A stretch of DNA of 64,000 nucleotides. It comes from Porphyra umbilicalis. Its lineage: Eukaryota > Rhodophyta > Bangiophyceae > Bangiales > Bangiaceae. Both the position numbers and the translations under genes were made by a program. Numbering within the stretch: the first letter of the stretch is position 1; every line of letters begins with the position of its first letter. The notes beneath the pieces were generated by a model that saw only the letters and a list, made by a program, of their open reading frames with translations, was not told the DNA's origin and did no database searches. The stretch covers positions 124,001-188,000 of the forward strand of contig KV918828.1 of the NCBI GenBank assembly GCA_002049455.2, written 5' to 3'. Positions 1 to 11,203 of the stretch are shown piece after piece.

Positions 1-1204
1 AGCTTGTGTCGGCAACCTATTCGGTGGACCTGCTGCTTCCCGGCAATCGGGACTCGGTGTCCCTCTACTCGCGCTTCACGACAGCGACAACGCAGTTGAG
101 CGAGGATACAGTTGACGTCGTGGATCAGCATTTCGGCTTGAGCATCCAGCAGCGCTCCAGGGAGCAGCTGTACAGGGTCTTCTTCGACGCGCCATCCGTG
201 TCCATGTGGTCCCCCCCCCGACTACGTTTGACCGCCTCAACTCGTCGTTGCTGGAGTTTGTGGTGGCCCCAGGCGCGCCGCCGCCGTTCAACGTCAATGA
301 CCGAGACGCCTGGCCCAAGTTGCGGTTTGGGCTGACGGGCGCCGACAGCGAGGAGACCTACACGGCCTCCATGGAGGAGCAGCTGACGTTGACGCAGTCG
401 CGGGCGCTCGCGACGGCCGTAGCCAACTTGTCGAGCGCGGCGTTGGAGCTGCCGCTGAACGTGAACGCGCCGAAGGCTGGTTCCCTGTCGCGCTACATGA
501 CGCTCGTTGCCGCCAGTTCTCTCTTCCAGCCCGCCGTCGGCGGGCGCAGCGGTGTCTGCCTGCGCTTCCACTCGGTGTTGCTCGACGCAGCGCCCGTCGC
601 GGTCCCAGATGCGCCCACCACGCCGAGTACCTCAGCGCTTCTAGCGCGGCGGTCCCTGTGGTGGTCCGTGACGGATTGCGTGCGGAATCGCAACTTAGCA
701 ACCTGCTCGTGCCTTCCACCAAGGGCAGACGGCAGTATCATTGGAGTGGACACCGACACCTTCTCCACGTCCGACGACACCGACAATCCATTCGGGTTGA
801 CGTACATCCTGCAAATTTCGGACGTGGCGCGCATTGCCGTCGGCGGGGGCACCATCCTCACCTTGTACGCGGTCGTACTCTTCTCCGTCGCCCAGCTGGC
901 CAAGTCGTGGTTCTCCAACAAGCGGCTGATCATCCCCGTAACGGACATGCCGTACACGCAGCACTTGTTCACGCTCGTGTCGGACATTGTGTATGCGCGG
1001 CAGGACGGGCGGTTGGACATGGAGGAAGTGCTCTTCAACGGGCTCATGGACATCTACCGGGACCCGCACGTGATGGTGCGGTGGACGGGGGAGCGCAAGC
1101 TCAAGACGCCGACCATCTGGTGGCAGGGCGAGGGGGCGGTGGACGTCTACCCGTCGTACCGGGAGACGGCGACAGAGCCGTACGTCAAGTCCAAACAGGA
1201 CTGA
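1..1204 (+). CDS. Piezo-type mechanosensitive channel, C-terminal part (5' end outside window)
   Basis: This is the C-terminal end of a Piezo cation channel, which opens under membrane tension. The last ~100 residues carry the family signature: an inner pore helix at about 815-905 (ending in AQLAKSWFS), then the cytoplasmic C-terminal domain with DMPYTQHLFTLVSDIVYAR, LDMEEVLFNGLMDIYRDP and MVRWT, the counterparts of the animal Piezo stretches that end in a TMIKWT-like motif. The upstream residues would be the extracellular cap. The frame is open from the left edge, so the start and most of the ~2,000-residue channel lie outside. At the run of nine C (211-219) the reading frame changes: good sequence continues from one frame (to MWS) into another (PPPTTFDRLNSS). 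A run-length error is the likely cause. The stop is TGA at 1202-1204. The family call rests on the C-terminal domain and is fairly secure. Confidence 0.8.
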
Positions 1205-1561
1205 GTGTGGCGAGTGGGGCGGACGCCTGCGGCCAGGCGGCGTGCTGGTGCGCAGACTCCGTACGAGTATCTCGGCTTCTTGGGCTTGCTCTTTTTACTT
1301 GACTGTGTCGTTGTCTCTCGTTTTTCCTTTTGAGCGCTGGCGACGCTCGTGGCCTGTCTTTTCCCTTCTCCGTCTCTCTCTTTCCGCTTCTTTTCTTTCC
1401 CTATGCACGCAGCCTTGAAAGTTGAAGTGAATCGCACGAGCGGCAGCACGAGCCGGCGGGCAAGCGCGTCCCCCCTATCTGGTTTGGGCACCCACCTCGG
1501 TACGCCCCCGCCGTCCGCGCAACGCGCCCGCTGCGGCCAGCGGGACCCGACGCGCAGCCTG
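1205..1561. other. Convergent 3' intergenic spacer
   Basis: This spacer separates the ends of two genes that face each other, Piezo (+) and the P5B ATPase (-). It is markedly T/C-rich near 1290-1400, unlike the G/C-rich coding flanks, and presumably holds both 3' UTRs. I see no gene in it. Confidence 0.5.
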
Positions 1562-4500
1562 TTATGGTCGCTCGCCCGCCCACCGCCCGATGGCCACGTC
1601 GAGGGCCACGGAGCAGGCGCCGTTGAGCAGCGCCAAGCCGCCCAAGCCGACACGCAGGTGCGGCGGCAGGGGGAGCAGCTCGAGCGCGTGGCGCACCCCC
1701 GCCGTTGGGGCGACGAGCAGCCACAGGCACAGGAGCGTCAGCACGCCAGCGGTCGCGGCAAACGGCACGTTGCTCGACAGGGGGCGCCGGAAGGGGGGCC
1801 CCCGGTTGAGCGCCACCGCCGTCCACACGTACTGCAGGTTGACAAAAGCCCACAAGGCGCTCACGCCCGGCGTTTTGACAACGAGCGTGTGGGCGCCGTG
1901 GCCCATCAGGGCGAGCACCGCCTCGGGGCCGTCCCACAGGCCCGCCCGCCACACGGCGGCGAGGGCGGCGAGTTGAAAGCCGATTTGCAGGCCCGCCTGC
2001 CCGAGCCCCGACGCGATGACGGCTGGGTGGCGGAGGGTGCCCGGCGGCTTGGCGGCCGTCAAGGTGCGGGCAGCGTCGGTACGGCCCATGAGCGTGGCGA
2101 GCGGCAGCACAATGACCAGGTCGACAAAGAGGAACTGCATGTCGCCAATCACCGCGCCCGCCGAGTAGAGGGCGGCGACCATGACAAATTGGATGGTCGA
2201 GTAGAGGAACATGTAGCAAAAGGCGGCGAGCGACGCGGCCGCCGCCGCGCGGCCCTGCTGAATGGCGTCGACCATGGCGCGGATGGTCGCCCGCCGGGAG
2301 GTGAGCGGCGCCGCCAGCGAGGCGGCCGCCTCGAAATCCTCGGCGTGGTCCTTTGTCGTCCCGGTCGTGGCCGTAAAGGTGCTGCTCCGCGCGGAGCGGG
2401 ACGACGCCACCGACCGCGTATCGTCGCTGCCGTCCCCGTCGAGCAGCCGCAGCGCTTCCACGTCGACCCCGTCTGCCACGTCGCCATTAGCGTCGACGAT
2501 GCCGACGCCGCTGACGCTCGCGCCCGCCGCCGCGGCGGCCGCCGCGTCGCGCTCCCCCGCCTCGGGCTCGTCTGCAGACGTGCCCCGCAGGGACAGCCCC
2601 ACAAACGCTTCGCGCAGCGCCCCCGCGTCGTTGGCCCCGTCCCCGCACATGGCCACGCGCAAGGGCGGAGACGCGACCGCCGCCAGCGCCCGCACGAGCG
2701 CCGTCTTGTCCGCCGCCGTCATGCGCGCCCACACCGAACACTGTTGGAGGGCAACGCCGAAAAAAGCGCGTTGCAGGCGCGTAACCGCCTCCTCATTGGC
2801 GTCGTCGGACAAGACCGCCGACGCGGTGGGCGGGTCGGGCAAGCTCCCCAGCCGCCCGACCGCCCCCGGCCGCGGCGCCGACGACGCGGCCGCCGCGCGC
2901 GTCGCGGCGGCGGTCAGCGCCGCATACTCGGCGGCAAGCAGCCGAAAGGCGCCGCCGGTGAGCACCAGCTCGTCGCCGCCGCCGCGGAGGATGCCCGCCC
3001 ACACCTGCGCGCGCGTCAGCCGCACCCGCGGGTCGAGGGCGAGGGTGAAGCGCACCCGCGGCGCCGCGGCCGCGACGGCGGCGGCGCCCCGATCGGGGGC
3101 GGCGGTAGCCTTGGCGCCGCCGCCCGCCGGCGGCACGGCCACGTCGCCAAGCACAATGCGGCTGCCTGGCTTGAGGATCCCACACTGGAGCGCGACGGCC
3201 ATGGCCGTCCTCGCGTGGTCGCCCGTGACCATGCGGCAGGGCAGTTTGGCGGCAGCCGACAGCTGCTCAATCACCGCCGTCGTGTCGCCCTTGAGGCGGT
3301 TCTCGAGGACGACGAGCGCGAGGAAGCAGAGGTCCCGCTCGAGCACCTCCCGGGGGGCGGTTAGCGGGTCAACGGCGGTGCGGCGTTTGGCGCGCCCACC
3401 GCGGCCGCCGCTGCCGCCGCGGGTCAATGTGCTCCAACCGCCACCGCCACCGCCACCACCGCCGCTGCTGCCGCCGTCGGCGGCACCCCCTCGGCCGACC
3501 ACCGACAAGTCCCGGCTGGCGAGCGCGAGCACCCGAAAGCCCGCCGCGGCATAGGCGGCGAGCACCGGCGCAAAGTCCGACGGCACCGTGTCGCGGCGGC
3601 ACAGGGAGGCAATGACTTCGGGGGCGCCCTTGACCAACACCGCCGTCGCCATCGAGCCGTCGGGGCGCGCCCACTCGGCGACCGTGCCCATCCGCGCGAG
3701 CGGCGACGAAAAGTCGAGCAGCCGCGTCACCACCACCTCGGCGGCGCCGCGCGTCACGCGCATAAACACCGGGCTGCCGGCGTGCGTCGTGGCGGCGGGC
3801 GTGCCGCCCGTAGGGCGCGCCGCCGACAATGGTGAACTGCCCGCCTCGTCCTCGTCTGGGTCATCGACGAGGCGCCAGCCAGACAGCTCAAAGAGCTTGA
3901 GGTCGACCTCGTCCCCGACGACCGCGCCCTGCACGTACGCGAGCGTGTGGCAGGCGGCCATCACCCGCTCCACGTCGTCGGGCAGCGACGCATTGTGCAA
4001 GCAACCGTCCGCCACGTCAATGGGCTGCGACAGCAGCGGCTGCGTGGCGGCCGCCTTTTTCGCAAGCAGACGACCGCCGCCGGCCGCCGCCGCCACCGCC
4101 GCTGCGCCACGCGCACCGTCGGCATCGACGAGCCGCAACGCGCGCACGTCGAGCCCCTCCTCGGTCAGCGTCCCCGTCTTGTCAAAGCACAGCACGTCGA
4201 CGAGCGCGGCGCGGGTGACGACCGACGCGCGCACGCAAATGATGCCGTGGCGGGTCAACCGCGCGAGCGCAAACGCCAGCCCAAACGAGATGGCGGCGGG
4301 CAGGCTCGGCGGCACCGCAATGGTAATCAAGTCGAGCGCCTCGAGCGTCGCCTCCCGCACCGACAGGTGAAAGGTGATCATAAAACGTCCGAGCGCCGCC
4401 GCCGCGCCGACGACGCCAAGGGCGAGGAGGCCCGCGAGCACCGCGTACGCTTCGACGAGGAGGTTGCCACTCTCTGGCCGCGCCGCGGTGGTCGACGCGG

Positions 4501-7217
4501 CGGCGCCCCCCCCGGCGTCGGCGCCCCCGCCGTCGGCCGCCCCCCCGGCCTCATCCGTGGCCTGCTCGACGAGGATGTCCCGCACGAGCTCCCCGCGCAT
4601 CGTACTCGCCGCCGTCCGCGTGACGACCGCGAGCGCGCCGCGGCGCGCCTGCAACACCCGCGTCCCCGCGTAGACCGTGTGGGCGCCGTGCGCCCACGAG
4701 TCGTCCGCCTCGGGCGCCGCCGCGTCCGCCGACGCCAGCCGCGATAAGTCCGCCGTCGACCCGTAGCCGCGCGTGAGGTGGCCCCCCGCCGATCGCGGCG
4801 CGAGGACGTCGAGCTCCGACCACGCGCCGTCGCTCGACGAGGCGACCGTGTCGCTGCCAGAGTCGCTGACCGCGTCTGACGCGGCCGACGCGGCCGACGC
4901 AGCGTCGGCCGCCGCCGCGCTGCTGCCCGACGCGCCGGGCGGGACGTGGCCCGCGCTGAGCAGCTCCCCGTGGAGGCTGCCGCGGCTGGCGGCGGGCTCG
5001 TCCCGGCCGCCGCCACCACCCCCCCCCCGCCGCCGCCGCCGCGCTCCCCGCGGTCCTCCTCCTCATAGTTGAACTGTTGGTGAAAGAAGCGCGCGCGCCA
5101 ATCCTCCCCGTCCCGCTCCCCGCGCCCGCCGTGGTCCTCCCGCCCGTGCACGTCTTCCACAAAGCTCGGCGCAAACGGGGAGGAGGAGATGAGCAGCTCC
5201 TGCGGCACGTCGTGGTAGGACGAGGACGCCGGGGGGTCGGCCACGCCATTGGCAGTAGAGCCCCACGCGTGGCCGCCTCTGCCGCCGCCGCCGCCGCCGC
5301 CGCCGTCGTCGGCGCCGCCGCCACCACCACGACCACCGAGACCACCACGGCGGCCCGATGGGCCACCCCCCCCCCCCGGGGGTCCACCACGTCGAGCACC
5401 TCGGAGGCGCCCCCCCCCCCCCCCCCCCTCCCCATAATCCCCCCTCCCCCCGTCGAGCAGCGGCCCCGCCGCCGCCGCCGCCGCCGCCGCCGGCGACAGC
5501 CGCGCGGCCAACTGTGGGGGCACCCACGGGTGCTTGTGGACCGGCGACGACTCGCCGGTGAGGCTCGCCTCGTTGCACAAGGCCGACCCCCGCAGCAGCG
5601 TGCAGTCTGCCGGCGCCGGCGCGTCGCCGCGCAGGCGAATCACGTCGCCCGGCACGAGCGCGCGGACGGGCACGGCCACAGCCACCCCGTCGCGGTACGC
5701 TTCCACCGTCGCGCCGTCCCCGTCGCCGGCGGCGAGGCGCGCCAGCCGCGCGGCGGCGGCGTGGAGCTCGGCCGCCTCGAGGCCCGCCCCCACGACGCTC
5801 GTTGCGAGAATCATGGCCGCGTAGAGGACGTACTTTTCGGCGAGCCACAACCCGACGGACGCGACTTGGAAGAGGAAAACGGGGTTGAGCAGCTCCGCAA
5901 CAAAGAGCCGCCACACGGGGCGGACGGGGGCGGCGAGGGCGTTGGCCCCATACACCCGCCCCCGGTGGGCGGCCGTCGACGCGTCGAGGCCAGACGTGGC
6001 GGGCGGCAGCAGCGCCGCCGCGGCGGTCGTGGCCGTCGGCCGCCCGGCGGTGCCGTCACGGGCGGCCCCGTCGCCCCCCACAAACAGCTCTTCGGCGCGG
6101 GGGCAGAGGAGCGCCGGCACCGAGTAGAGGAGGAGCGACGAGTCGGCGAGCAGCCAGGACGTGTACTCGCCGCTGCTCGCGCTCGACGATGGGGCGCCGC
6201 CGCCACCGGCGCCGTCGCCGACACCGTCTGACGGATCCCCACCGCCGTCGCCGTCGCCGCCACCGCCGACGCCGTCGCCGCCGTTGCCGCCGTCGGCGCC
6301 GTCGCCGTCGGCGGCGGCCGACACGTCGACGAGCAAGTAGCGCCGGAACTGCACCTCAAACAGCACCCCGCAGACGGCCACCCCCGCCGCCGCCCGCTGG
6401 AGGATGCGTTGGTAGGACGCAAAGCGGGCGGATAAAAAATCCCGCTCCCGCTCCGTCAGCATCCGCACGTGGGCGACCACGTCGGCCGCGTCGAGGGGCT
6501 CCACGGAACCGGGGCGGGCGGGGAGCCAGCGGTAGGGGGGGCGGCGCGGCGGCGGGTGCCGCCCGCCGCCGCCCCCACCCGCCCCCGCCGCGCCGCCGGG
6601 GGTGCCGCCGCCACCGCCGCCGTCACCGCCGCCGCCGCCGCCGCCGCCGCCACCATGGCCGCCGCCGCCACCGCCGCCGCCGCCGCGCCCGCCGCCGGCG
6701 CCCCCGTCCCCCCGTCGGGGGCGGTGCGGGTCGGAGCGCCCCCCGGCGCCCGGCGCCGACGGGGGCGTCTTGGCCCCCCGCGGGCGGACGGCGGCGAGGA
6801 TGCGGAGCCCCCCCCCCCCCCCACGTCCCCGCCGCCGCCGAGGCCCCACACCCGCCGGTGGGTGAGGCGCACGCGCGCGCGCTCGTGCGGCCGCAGGAGG
6901 AGCGCCGGGATGCCCAAGGCGAGGGCGCAGGCGAGGGTGTAGAGGGCACGCCGCCACCCCGACGGGGCGTACACCTCGACCGTCCGCACGTCGTCGTCGT
7001 CGGTGGCCGAGTAGACCATGGCGTGGCGGCGGGCCGCCGCCGGGGGGGCGCCGGCGGCAGCGGCGGCAGCGGCGGCAGCGACCGCCGCGGGGGTGGCGCC
7101 AGCGGCAGCGGCGGCGACGGCGGCGGCGGCGGTCGCGGCGGTCGCGGCGGTCGCGGCCGGCGGCCGGGGCCGGCGGGGCAGCAGCGGGGCGGCCTCGTCG
7201 CCCGCCCGACGGAGCAT
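1562..7217 (-). CDS. P5B-type ATPase (ATP13A2-like polyamine/cation transporter)
   Basis: P5B pumps are endolysosomal P-type ATPases; characterised ones export polyamines from late endosomes and lysosomes. The N-terminal membrane-associated segment is visible (VEVYAPSGWRRALYTLACAL). It is followed by transmembrane segments, the actuator loop with TGES, a PPSLPA motif (P5B has PPALPA, P5A PPELPM), the phosphorylation motif DKTGTLTEEGLD, KGAPE, MVTGDHART and GDGANDAGAL, then the C-terminal helices. The start ATG at 7215-7217 is the first one before the conserved N-terminus. The stop is TAA at 1562-1564. The reading frame changes at C runs 6808-6822, 5410-5428, 5366-5377 and 5019-5028; conserved sequence resumes after each, so I treat this as one gene with run-length errors. 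It is much longer (~1,880 codons) than the usual ~1,200 because of Gly- and Ala-rich inserts at the N-terminus and between actuator and catalytic domains. A true pseudogene is possible but less likely. Confidence 0.85.
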
Positions 7218-7690
7218 CCCGCCCGCCGGCGGCGCCGTCGTCACGCCGGCGCGTCGGCCGGCGCGCCGCAGGGGTGGGTGGGGGTCAAGGCAGAGAGGCA
7301 GCAGAGCCGTGGAACGCCCGCTGCGGTGGCGGCCTCGGGCGGTCCCTCCACTCTGACTGGCCGACACACGGCGGCGCCGGACCCCGCGGCCCGGGCGATC
7401 AGCTCGGCCACCGCCGCCACCGCTCCACCGCCACCGCGCCGCCGCCGCCAAGGTGCACCCACCCAGCTCGCGGCAGACCCCCACTGGTGAAATAGGTCGG
7501 GCGTTGGGAATTGTATGTCATCCACCCATTGACACGTGGGCGGATCCCGCGGCGCCGCCCGACCCCGCGCGGTGGTGGGCGGCGCCCGCATCGCGCCGGC
7601 GGGCGGCGCCAATGGCCCCTCCACCCCCCCCCCCCCCCCGCCGCGCCCGCCCGTCCCCGATCGCGCCCCCCCCCCCCCCCCCCGGTCCCC
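7218..7690. promoter_or_regulatory. Divergent promoter region between P5B ATPase and metaxin
   Basis: These 473 bases separate two start codons pointing away from each other, so the region must hold both promoters. The part at 7486-7545 is less G/C-rich than its surroundings; C runs at 7625-7638 and 7666-7683 lie directly before the metaxin start. I see no clear TATA box. CCAAT-like words occur (for example near 7607), but I cannot show that they work. Confidence 0.4.
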
Positions 7691-8957
7691 ATGGCGGGCT
7701 CCCGCCCCCCCCTCTTTGTGCGCCTCTACCAAACGGGCGGCGCGTGGGGCCTCCCCTCCACCTGCGCCGCATGCATCGCCGCGCAGGCGCTGCTGCGCTC
7801 GACGGGCCTGCCCCTCTCCCTCATTTCCGGCGCGGCGCCGGGCATGACGGCCGCCCACACCCTCCCCGTCGCCGTCTTTCTCCGCGGCGATGACCCCTCT
7901 GCGCACGGATCCCCCGACTTGGTCCCCGCCGACGGCGGGGACGGGGCGGCGGCGGCCGGCGGGCCGTCCCCGCCGACGGCCGTCCCTGGCGTGGCGGCGG
8001 GGTCACCGCAGCCCGCCGACACGTCGGTGGCGGTCGGCGTGGGCGGCATTGTCGCCGCCCTCGCCGCCCGCGGCATGGACGTGGACGCGGGGCTGACGCC
8101 GTTTATGCGGGCCGAGGCGGCCGCCTTTGCGGCGCTCACCGCGCGCGACTGGGCGCCCGCGCGCGCCGCCGAGTTCTGGGTCGACGATGCCAACTATGAG
8201 GACCTCCTCCACACCGTCCTCCTCCCCGCCTCCCCACACCCGTTTCCGCTCAATCGGCTGCGCGCCGCCGCGCGGCGGCGGGCGGCCACGGCGGCCGTGG
8301 CCGCGTCGCTGCCGCCGCCCCTGTCGGCGGCGGTGGCGACCGCGGCGGGCTCTGCGGCGGCCGCCCCGCCGCGCCGTGCGCTGACGGCGCGGGCGGCGGC
8401 GGCGGCGGCGGCGCTGGCGGTGCGCCTCGGCGGCGGCGGGGGGGCGGGCACCTTTTACCGCTCCGCCACGTCCCCACTCACCGCCCTCGACGCGGTCGTG
8501 TATGGGGAGTTGGCGGCGGTGCTGTACGCGCCCCTGCCCGCCAATGGGCTGCGGGCGGTTGTGGCCGCGCACCCGACCCTCGTCGCGTTTTGCGCGGCGG
8601 TGCGGGGGGCCCACTTTGGGGACCCGACCGCCGCCGACGGGGGGGGGGGGCGGCCGACGACGGCCCGCCGCCGCGCATTGTGCACGAGGCCAACCTTGCG
8701 GAATACACGGCCGCGTCGCGGCTGGTGTACGAGCGCTCCCAGCGGCGGGTGGAGGACGTTGACGGGGGCGGCGGCGGCGGTTGGGGGGGGGGGGGGGGGG
8801 GGGGGGGGCGGGCGGCAAAGCCCCGCCAACGTCGGCGCTCTCCGAGGCGGAGCGGGAGCACGCCAAGGGCAACCGGTGGTTTGTCGGCGCGACGGTGGCG
8901 GCGTTTGGGGCGTACCTGCTGTGGGGGGATGAGATTGAGTTTGTTGGGTTTGGGTAG
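7691..8957 (+). CDS. Metaxin / Sam37-like mitochondrial outer-membrane import protein
   Basis: Metaxins belong to the sorting and assembly machinery that inserts beta-barrel proteins into the mitochondrial outer membrane. The N-terminus has the Tom37/metaxin thioredoxin-like fold with a CAACIAAQALLRSTGLPLSL stretch. The middle has FWVDDANYEDLLHTVLLP followed by HPFPLNRLRAAARR, the counterpart of the metaxin segment around PFPLNFF. The GST-C-like part has SPLTALDAVVYGELAAVL. After G runs at 8639-8650 and 8783-8808 the frame changes twice. The tail then reads through NRWFVGATVAAFGAYLLWGD, a good single C-terminal membrane anchor, to TAG at 8955-8957. Low-complexity Ala-rich insertions lie in the middle (about 8270-8430). 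The ATG at 7691 is the first in frame and directly precedes the conserved N-terminus. The family call is good; the exact protein between the two G runs is uncertain. Confidence 0.75.
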
Positions 8958-9441
8958 GGGCGCCGCGGGGGGGGGGGGGGGGTGGACGCGCGGCGGCGGG
9001 GGGGGGTAGTTCGTCGAGCTGGTCGGCTCGGCGCGTTGCAAGGTCGGTCGCACGGGCGGGGTGCGAGGGCGGTCGTGGTGCGGAGCAGGGAAAAGGGGCC
9101 GACGAGCAGGCTGCGGGCGTATGTCAGAGCCCACCACCAGTGGCGCACGTCGCTGGCGGGTGGGGTGCAGCGTGGTCGTCGCCTGCGGTTGTTGGTGGCG
9201 CTCGCGCTTGCGTTTTCTGGGGGGAGGGGGGGCGTCCAGGTCCGACGCTGGCGTGGAAACGGAAAGAGTGGATTGCAGGGAAGTTGCACACACACACAGA
9301 CACATGAAGGGAAAGCATCAGTTGAACAAGCATTGCCTAGGAGTGCCGCCGTCGCGGCACCGCCGACGCGGTCCACCAACCGCCAAGACCCGCACAGACG
9401 CGCGCGACGGTGGCGACGCTGCCGCGCGCCGCCGCCGTCGC

Positions 9442-9479
<38 letters not shown>

Positions 9480-9487
9480 CCCCCACC
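8958..9487. other. Convergent 3' intergenic spacer with simple repeats
   Basis: This spacer lies between the converging metaxin and asparagine synthetase genes. It contains G runs near 8970-8981, a short CA repeat (about 9286-9302) and a GCC triplet repeat at about 9430-9480 directly before the synthetase stop. I see no gene. Confidence 0.5.
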
Positions 9488-11203
9488 CTACGCCTCCTCG
9501 AGCTTCTTAAAGTTGACGTGGATCTTTTGTACACGTCCAGACGGGTCCTCCGTGTCAGACCACTTGGGGATCCACCGCTGGATGGAGGCGCGAAGCCCCT
9601 GCACCGCCTCGCACTGCCCATAGATGCCCTCAAAGAGGTCGCGGTAAAAGTAGGCCTCCTTGCTCTTGGGCGGGTCGTGGGCAAACCGCTTGGCGGCAGA
9701 CGCAAGGTCGGCGTCCGACACGGCCGCCGCGCAGTGGTCCCGCAGCCCGTCAATCCAGTTGTAGCCGACGCCGTCGGAAAATTGCTCCTTCTGGCGCCAC
9801 AGAATCTCAGACGGCAGAAACTCCTCGTCGTTGCCCGCTTCGCCCTTGGTAAAGGCTTGGCGGATGGCCCACTTTTCCATCCGGTCCCCGTGGTCGGGGC
9901 CAAACGACTTGTCCGCCGGGTTGAAGCCGAGGCCCATATCCACAAAGTCCCGGTCCAAAAACGGCACCCGCAACTCGAGGCAGTGGGCGGCGGTGGAGCG
10001 GTCGCCGCGGAGCACGTCGGCGGTGTGGAGGCGGTTGACCAGGTACAAGCACTCCTCGTGGAGCTCTGCGGGCGTCGGCGCATTGTGCATGTAGGCGTAG
10101 CCGGCGAGGACCTCGTCCGCGCCCTCCCCCGAAAGCACGACCTTGACGTGCTTGCGCACTTCGGCAGAGAGGAGGAACATGGGCGTCGACGCCCGGATGG
10201 TCGTCACGTCGTACGTTTCGAGGTGCGTAATGACGTCCTTGAGCGCCGCAATGCCCTGCTCAACCGTAAAGGTGCAGACGTGGTGCTTGGTGCCGAGGTA
10301 GTCGGCCACCTTTTGGGCGGCCGCAATGTCTGGGGAGCCCTCCAAGCCGCAGCTAAACGAGTGAAAGTCATAGCCCGCCGGCAGGTGCTTCTTGGCCACA
10401 GACGCGACCAGCGACGAGTCGAGGCCGCCCGAAATGAAGACGCCCACGGGCACGTCCGACATGAGCCGCCACGTCACGGCACGCACAAAGCTCTCGCGCA
10501 GCGCCGGCAAGTCGACGGGGGTGGACGGCACCAGCCCCTTCTCCGCGTACGTCGGCTTGTAGTAGCGCACAAAGCGGCCGGCCGCCGGGGAGGCGCGGGA
10601 GCCGAGGTACACGTGCCCCGGCGGGAAGGCCGTCACCCGCGAGCAGTGCTCCATGAGCGCCTTGGCCTCAGACGCAAACCACATGGCGCCGTCGGCCGAG
10701 TTGCCGTAAAAGAGCGGCCGCACGCCAATGGGGTCCCGGGCAGCCACAAAGACGCCCCGCGCCTCGTCGACGACGAGCGACGCAAACACCCCCCGCAGCT
10801 GGTCGTACAGTGCGAGCGCCGGCTCGGCCGGCAGGAGGCCCTCCGCGTCGAGCTTGACGCCATCGGTCAGGCGTTCAAAGAGAGGCAGGATGACCTCGCA
10901 GTCCGAGTGCGAGTGCAGCGGCGCGTCGCCCAGCTGCGCCTTGTGCAGCGCCACGTGGTTGTAAATCTCCCCGTTGGTAATCGCGTGCGCCGTGCCCTTG
11001 TCGTTGCGCATCGGCTGCACCCCGTGGGCGGGGTCGTTGATGCTCAAGCGCGCAAAGCCGAGCCCCATCCACCCATCCTCGCTGATCGTGAATTGCTCGT
11101 CGTCGGGGCCCCGGTGGCGGAGCTTGCGAGTGCACTCCTCAGAGATGGCCCGCGCGGCAGTGGCGCCGACGCCCAGGCCGAGCACCCCAAAAATACCGCA
11201 CAT
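9488..11203 (-). CDS. Glutamine-hydrolysing asparagine synthetase (class II, AsnB type)
   Basis: The enzyme makes asparagine from aspartate, ATP and glutamine-derived ammonia in the cytosol. It begins MCGIFGVLG, so Cys2 after Met removal is the glutaminase nucleophile. The glutaminase domain shows RHRGPD (about 30-34), RLSI (52-55), NGEIYN (77-82) and SD (100-101). The synthetase domain carries the PP-loop SGGLDSS (258-264), which binds ATP pyrophosphate, and SGEGADEVLAGY. At 571 residues in one uninterrupted frame it matches the family's usual 550-590. The start ATG (11201-11203) is fixed by the need for Cys2. The stop is TAG at 9488-9490. Unlike its neighbours it has no homopolymer breaks or low-complexity inserts. 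The function is secure. Confidence 0.95.
   Translation of the reverse strand: MCGIFGVLGLGVGATAARAISEECTRKLRHRGPDDEQFTISEDGWMGLGFARLSINDPAHGVQPMRNDKGTAHAITNGEIYNHVALHKAQLGDAPLHSHSDCEVILPLFERLTDGVKLDAEGLLPAEPALALYDQLRGVFASLVVDEARGVFVAARDPIGVRPLFYGNSADGAMWFASEAKALMEHCSRVTAFPPGHVYLGSRASPAAGRFVRYYKPTYAEKGLVPSTPVDLPALRESFVRAVTWRLMSDVPVGVFISGGLDSSLVASVAKKHLPAGYDFHSFSCGLEGSPDIAAAQKVADYLGTKHHVCTFTVEQGIAALKDVITHLETYDVTTIRASTPMFLLSAEVRKHVKVVLSGEGADEVLAGYAYMHNAPTPAELHEECLYLVNRLHTADVLRGDRSTAAHCLELRVPFLDRDFVDMGLGFNPADKSFGPDHGDRMEKWAIRQAFTKGEAGNDEEFLPSEILWRQKEQFSDGVGYNWIDGLRDHCAAAVSDADLASAAKRFAHDPPKSKEAYFYRDLFEGIYGQCEAVQGLRASIQRWIPKWSDTEDPSGRVQKIHVNFKKLEEA

Noticed and set aside
1349-3364. Long plus-strand Arg/Gly-rich frame (671 codons)
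   Set aside because: It is antisense to the P5B ATPase, whose motifs are unmistakable; G/C-rich codons keep the opposite strand open.
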